Of a stretch of 15,266 nt of DNA, positions 13,412-15,266 are shown one piece after another; the first letter of the stretch is position 1, and each line of letters begins with the position of its first letter. The stretch is from M55B165 sp964423265 (GTDB taxonomy: Bacteria > Actinomycetota > Humimicrobiia > Humimicrobiales > Humimicrobiaceae), in NCBI GenBank assembly GCA_964423265.1, contig CAYREF010000044.1, positions 1 through 15,266 of the forward strand, read 5' to 3'. Position numbers and translations under genes: made by a program. The notes beneath the pieces were generated by a model. It was not told the origin of the DNA. It did not search any database and was given only the letters and a program-made list of their open reading frames with translations.

Positions 13412-15154
13412 CTAACCTTTATTGTAATATATGGTAACTGGAATAATATTATATTTTCCCACATAATCATAGGCTATTAAGAAGAAGGTATTCTTGCCTT
13501 TTTCCATTATTCCTTCCTTTACCTCTATCCTGAAACCTGAATTTAAGTAGTTTTCATTTTCAAGTTCTTTGGCCACATTTTCTCTCTCCATATTATATTC
13601 AGCTTCTCCAATTAATAAGCCCTCTTCTCCTATATCATTATAATAGATTTCTATTTTTGAGATGCCGGTAGAATTTTTCTCCTGAGTATTAATTGACCAT
13701 CCATTAATTTCAAAATCCCCCGGTACCTCGCCGCCGCTTGCCGGATTATCGATAAAAATTATTATATTATAATTCAATTTTAATTCAGATAAATCCTGAT
13801 TGTCATTTATATAAAAGTTAAGGAATTTTAACCTATTTTCTGCCCACTGTTTAACATAATCCAGTTCTTCATCAAACCCATAATTATCTATATATTCATC
13901 ATTTAAAGGGTTATCTCCAACCTTAACCGGAAATTTTTTAAAATTCCTATCCTGGGCTGATTCCAGGAACCTGGCATTTTCATCTACCTGTTTACAGATA
14001 TTATCAGCAGAAAAAACATTGCCATATAATTCATTCCACCGCTGCTTAAACTTTACCTGGTAAAACTCTATTTCCATTAGCCTGCTCAAAATTTTATTGG
14101 TAAACCAGGTTGTAATCTCCTGCTTGTAAGTGTTGGATGTCCGGCCAAAGGATATATTGTAATCCCAGGGCACATAAAAAAACTTGCTATCCTCGCTGTT
14201 ATCCCTGCATATATACCTGTTGCTTTGTATTGCTATCCAGTTGCCGGTAACCAGTGCATGCAGGTGATAGTCAATTGCATTATTTAAGTCTAACTTATCA
14301 GCTATCCCCCCTATAAAATCTGTATCTGTGGATTTGATAGCAAATTCCCGGATATAAAGCAGGGGATCCCAGAAAACTCCTTGCTCTGGGTTATCGGGGT
14401 TAGGCTCCTTTTGTAGGTACCCCTGGGTTTCAGACAACTTATCATAAGGCTTGGAGTCTGTCCAAGGGTTCCACCTCTGCCAATTAGTAGCCAGGCTACT
14501 GGCTTTATACACCACGCTATGGACAATATCTTCTTCGCTGTAATCCGCTAGCTTGAGCAAGTCTTCGTCTACTCTCTCGGTTAATAAATATACGCCCCTG
14601 TATTCATCGTTTATATATAGTTCTACATGTCGGGTTTGCGCGGCATAATCATAATGTTCACTATCGCGCAGCTGGTTAAATAAGTCATATGATAATTTAT
14701 CGCGCATCAAAATCCGGTCACAGAAACACCCGGTCAGTATCCATTTCCGGGCATTGGTCATATCTAGCAATTTCTCTTCAATATCATATGATAATTCCCT
14801 TTTGTATTTAAAGCTGTAGGAAGTTTTTTGGGAAAACCTGCTTGACCCACCCCTCACTTCAATTAAGCTGTCATTATCTTCCGTACTATAATTCGGCAAA
14901 TCAATACTTGAAAGAAGCTGAACCGAACAACCTATTTTTGGATAATTTGGAATCGCTTCCCCACCGGTGTTTATAGTAACAATGGGTACATCCCCTGTAG
15001 TTACCCAAAAATCGTATTCTACTTTATTTTCCCCTTCTTTGACAGTTAATATTCCATGGAAAATATACTGTAGGAAATCGTAATTTCCTCCATTAAATAT
15101 CTGCTGTCCGCCCTTGTCTAACATTTCTTTAGTTAGGGAGATGTCATTATTCAC
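13412..15154 (-). CDS. CotH-kinase-family protein with C-terminal Ig-like domain, N-terminus unresolved
   Basis: CotH-family proteins are atypical kinases; the spore-coat protein CotH phosphorylates other coat proteins, and bacterial homologues outside spores are mostly uncharacterised. Seen in 580 codons: VPIVTINTGG (56-65), IEVRGGSSRFSQKTSYSFKYK (98-118, the usual GRGNSTW-KKSY region), WILTGCFCDRILMRDKLSYDL (138-158), and VELYINDEYRGVYLLTERVD (177-196). FFYVPWDYNISFG (325-337) holds the catalytic-type Asp331. A separate beta-rich domain follows from about 465, with GWSINTQEKNSTGISKIEIYY, resembling surface Ig-like modules. No signal peptide is visible at the GTG start (15154), which lacks a good Shine-Dalgarno. 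The frame stays open upstream to an in-frame TAG at 15242-15244, so the real N-terminus is probably missing or broken. The stop lies 13 bases before the thioredoxin-like pseudogene. Confidence 0.8.
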   Translation of the reverse strand: MNNDISLTKEMLDKGGQQIFNGGNYDFLQYIFHGILTVKEGENKVEYDFWVTTGDVPIVTINTGGEAIPNYPKIGCSVQLLSSIDLPNYSTEDNDSLIEVRGGSSRFSQKTSYSFKYKRELSYDIEEKLLDMTNARKWILTGCFCDRILMRDKLSYDLFNQLRDSEHYDYAAQTRHVELYINDEYRGVYLLTERVDEDLLKLADYSEEDIVHSVVYKASSLATNWQRWNPWTDSKPYDKLSETQGYLQKEPNPDNPEQGVFWDPLLYIREFAIKSTDTDFIGGIADKLDLNNAIDYHLHALVTGNWIAIQSNRYICRDNSEDSKFFYVPWDYNISFGRTSNTYKQEITTWFTNKILSRLMEIEFYQVKFKQRWNELYGNVFSADNICKQVDENARFLESAQDRNFKKFPVKVGDNPLNDEYIDNYGFDEELDYVKQWAENRLKFLNFYINDNQDLSELKLNYNIIIFIDNPASGGEVPGDFEINGWSINTQEKNSTGISKIEIYYNDIGEEGLLIGEAEYNMERENVAKELENENYLNSGFRIEVKEGIMEKGKNTFFLIAYDYVGKYNIIPVTIYYNKG

Positions 15155-15266
15155 TATTACTCTTAGCTTCTTTAAGCTATAGCCGCCATTGCCGAAAGCA
15201 TAGATATATAAAGATGGGTATCTGCTTGACTCAGGTACCCCCTACATATAGTAGTCGCTTTAAATT
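15155..15266 (-). other. Coding-like upstream extension of the CotH frame at the window edge
   Basis: In frame with the CotH-like gene, the sequence between the TAG at 15242-15244 and the GTG at 15154 has no stop. It reads like protein (ESSRYPSLYIYAFGNGGYS, then LKKLRVIV), but contains no ATG, GTG or TTG. The gene may start further upstream in another frame and carry a lesion here, or the N-terminal region may lie outside the window. Confidence 0.4.

Noticed and set aside
1..15266. CRISPR arrays, insertion sequences, tRNA or rRNA genes, attachment sites
   Set aside because: I found no regularly spaced repeats, transposase or integrase genes, terminal inverted repeats, or recognisable RNA genes on either strand.

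Overview
The window is AT-rich bacterial DNA with short gaps, tight operons and standard stop codons. It reads as the chromosome of an anaerobic bacterium: acylating aldehyde dehydrogenase plus acetate-kinase-like fermentation enzymes, Fe-S assembly genes mixed with TusA/DsrE sulfur carriers, and methionine made by direct sulfhydrylation. A low-GC anaerobe of a sediment type would fit, perhaps an uncultivated lineage such as Atribacterota, but nothing here fixes the taxonomy.

Layout. (1) 120-659 +: msrA, overlapping tail to tail with the next block. (2) 3300-651 -: an acylating aldehyde dehydrogenase with a C-terminal tail like a microcompartment-targeting peptide, then a divergent acetate kinase, behind a recognisable promoter. 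(3) 6337-3368 -: a six-gene sulfur/Fe-S operon, Rrf2 regulator - DsrE2-type protein - NifS/IscS-like protein - IscU/NifU scaffold - four-CxxC zinc-ribbon protein - TusA. (4) 8672-6420 -: copZ and copA (copper chaperone and ATPase). (5) 8775-11801 +: metY-metX-metW. (6) 13398-11804 -: three consecutive broken genes (secreted thioredoxin-like protein, CcdA-like membrane protein, exported rhodanese). (7) 15154-13412 -: a CotH-kinase-family protein whose N-terminus is unresolved near the window edge.

The most notable signal is in block 3. The NifS/IscS-like protein has Gln-Gln where family members have the His-Lys that binds PLP, and Leu where a substrate-binding Arg is expected, yet it keeps the persulfide Cys loop. 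Its neighbours are the persulfide carriers TusA and DsrE2. The operon therefore looks like an Fe-S or sulfur-transfer machine that may take sulfur from sulfide or persulfide carriers instead of from cysteine. A 13-bp palindrome (ATAGTA-T-TACTAT) lies at the predicted start of transcription of the Rrf2 gene. A near-identical copy (12 of 13 bases) lies just downstream of a strong predicted promoter for metYXW, between metY and copZ. This suggests one regulator, perhaps the Rrf2 protein itself, links Fe-S assembly, sulfide-dependent methionine synthesis and copper handling.

Block 6 carries at least four separate lesions (two nonsense codons and two frameshifts) while its neighbours are intact. 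An extracytoplasmic thiol-redox module appears to be decaying.
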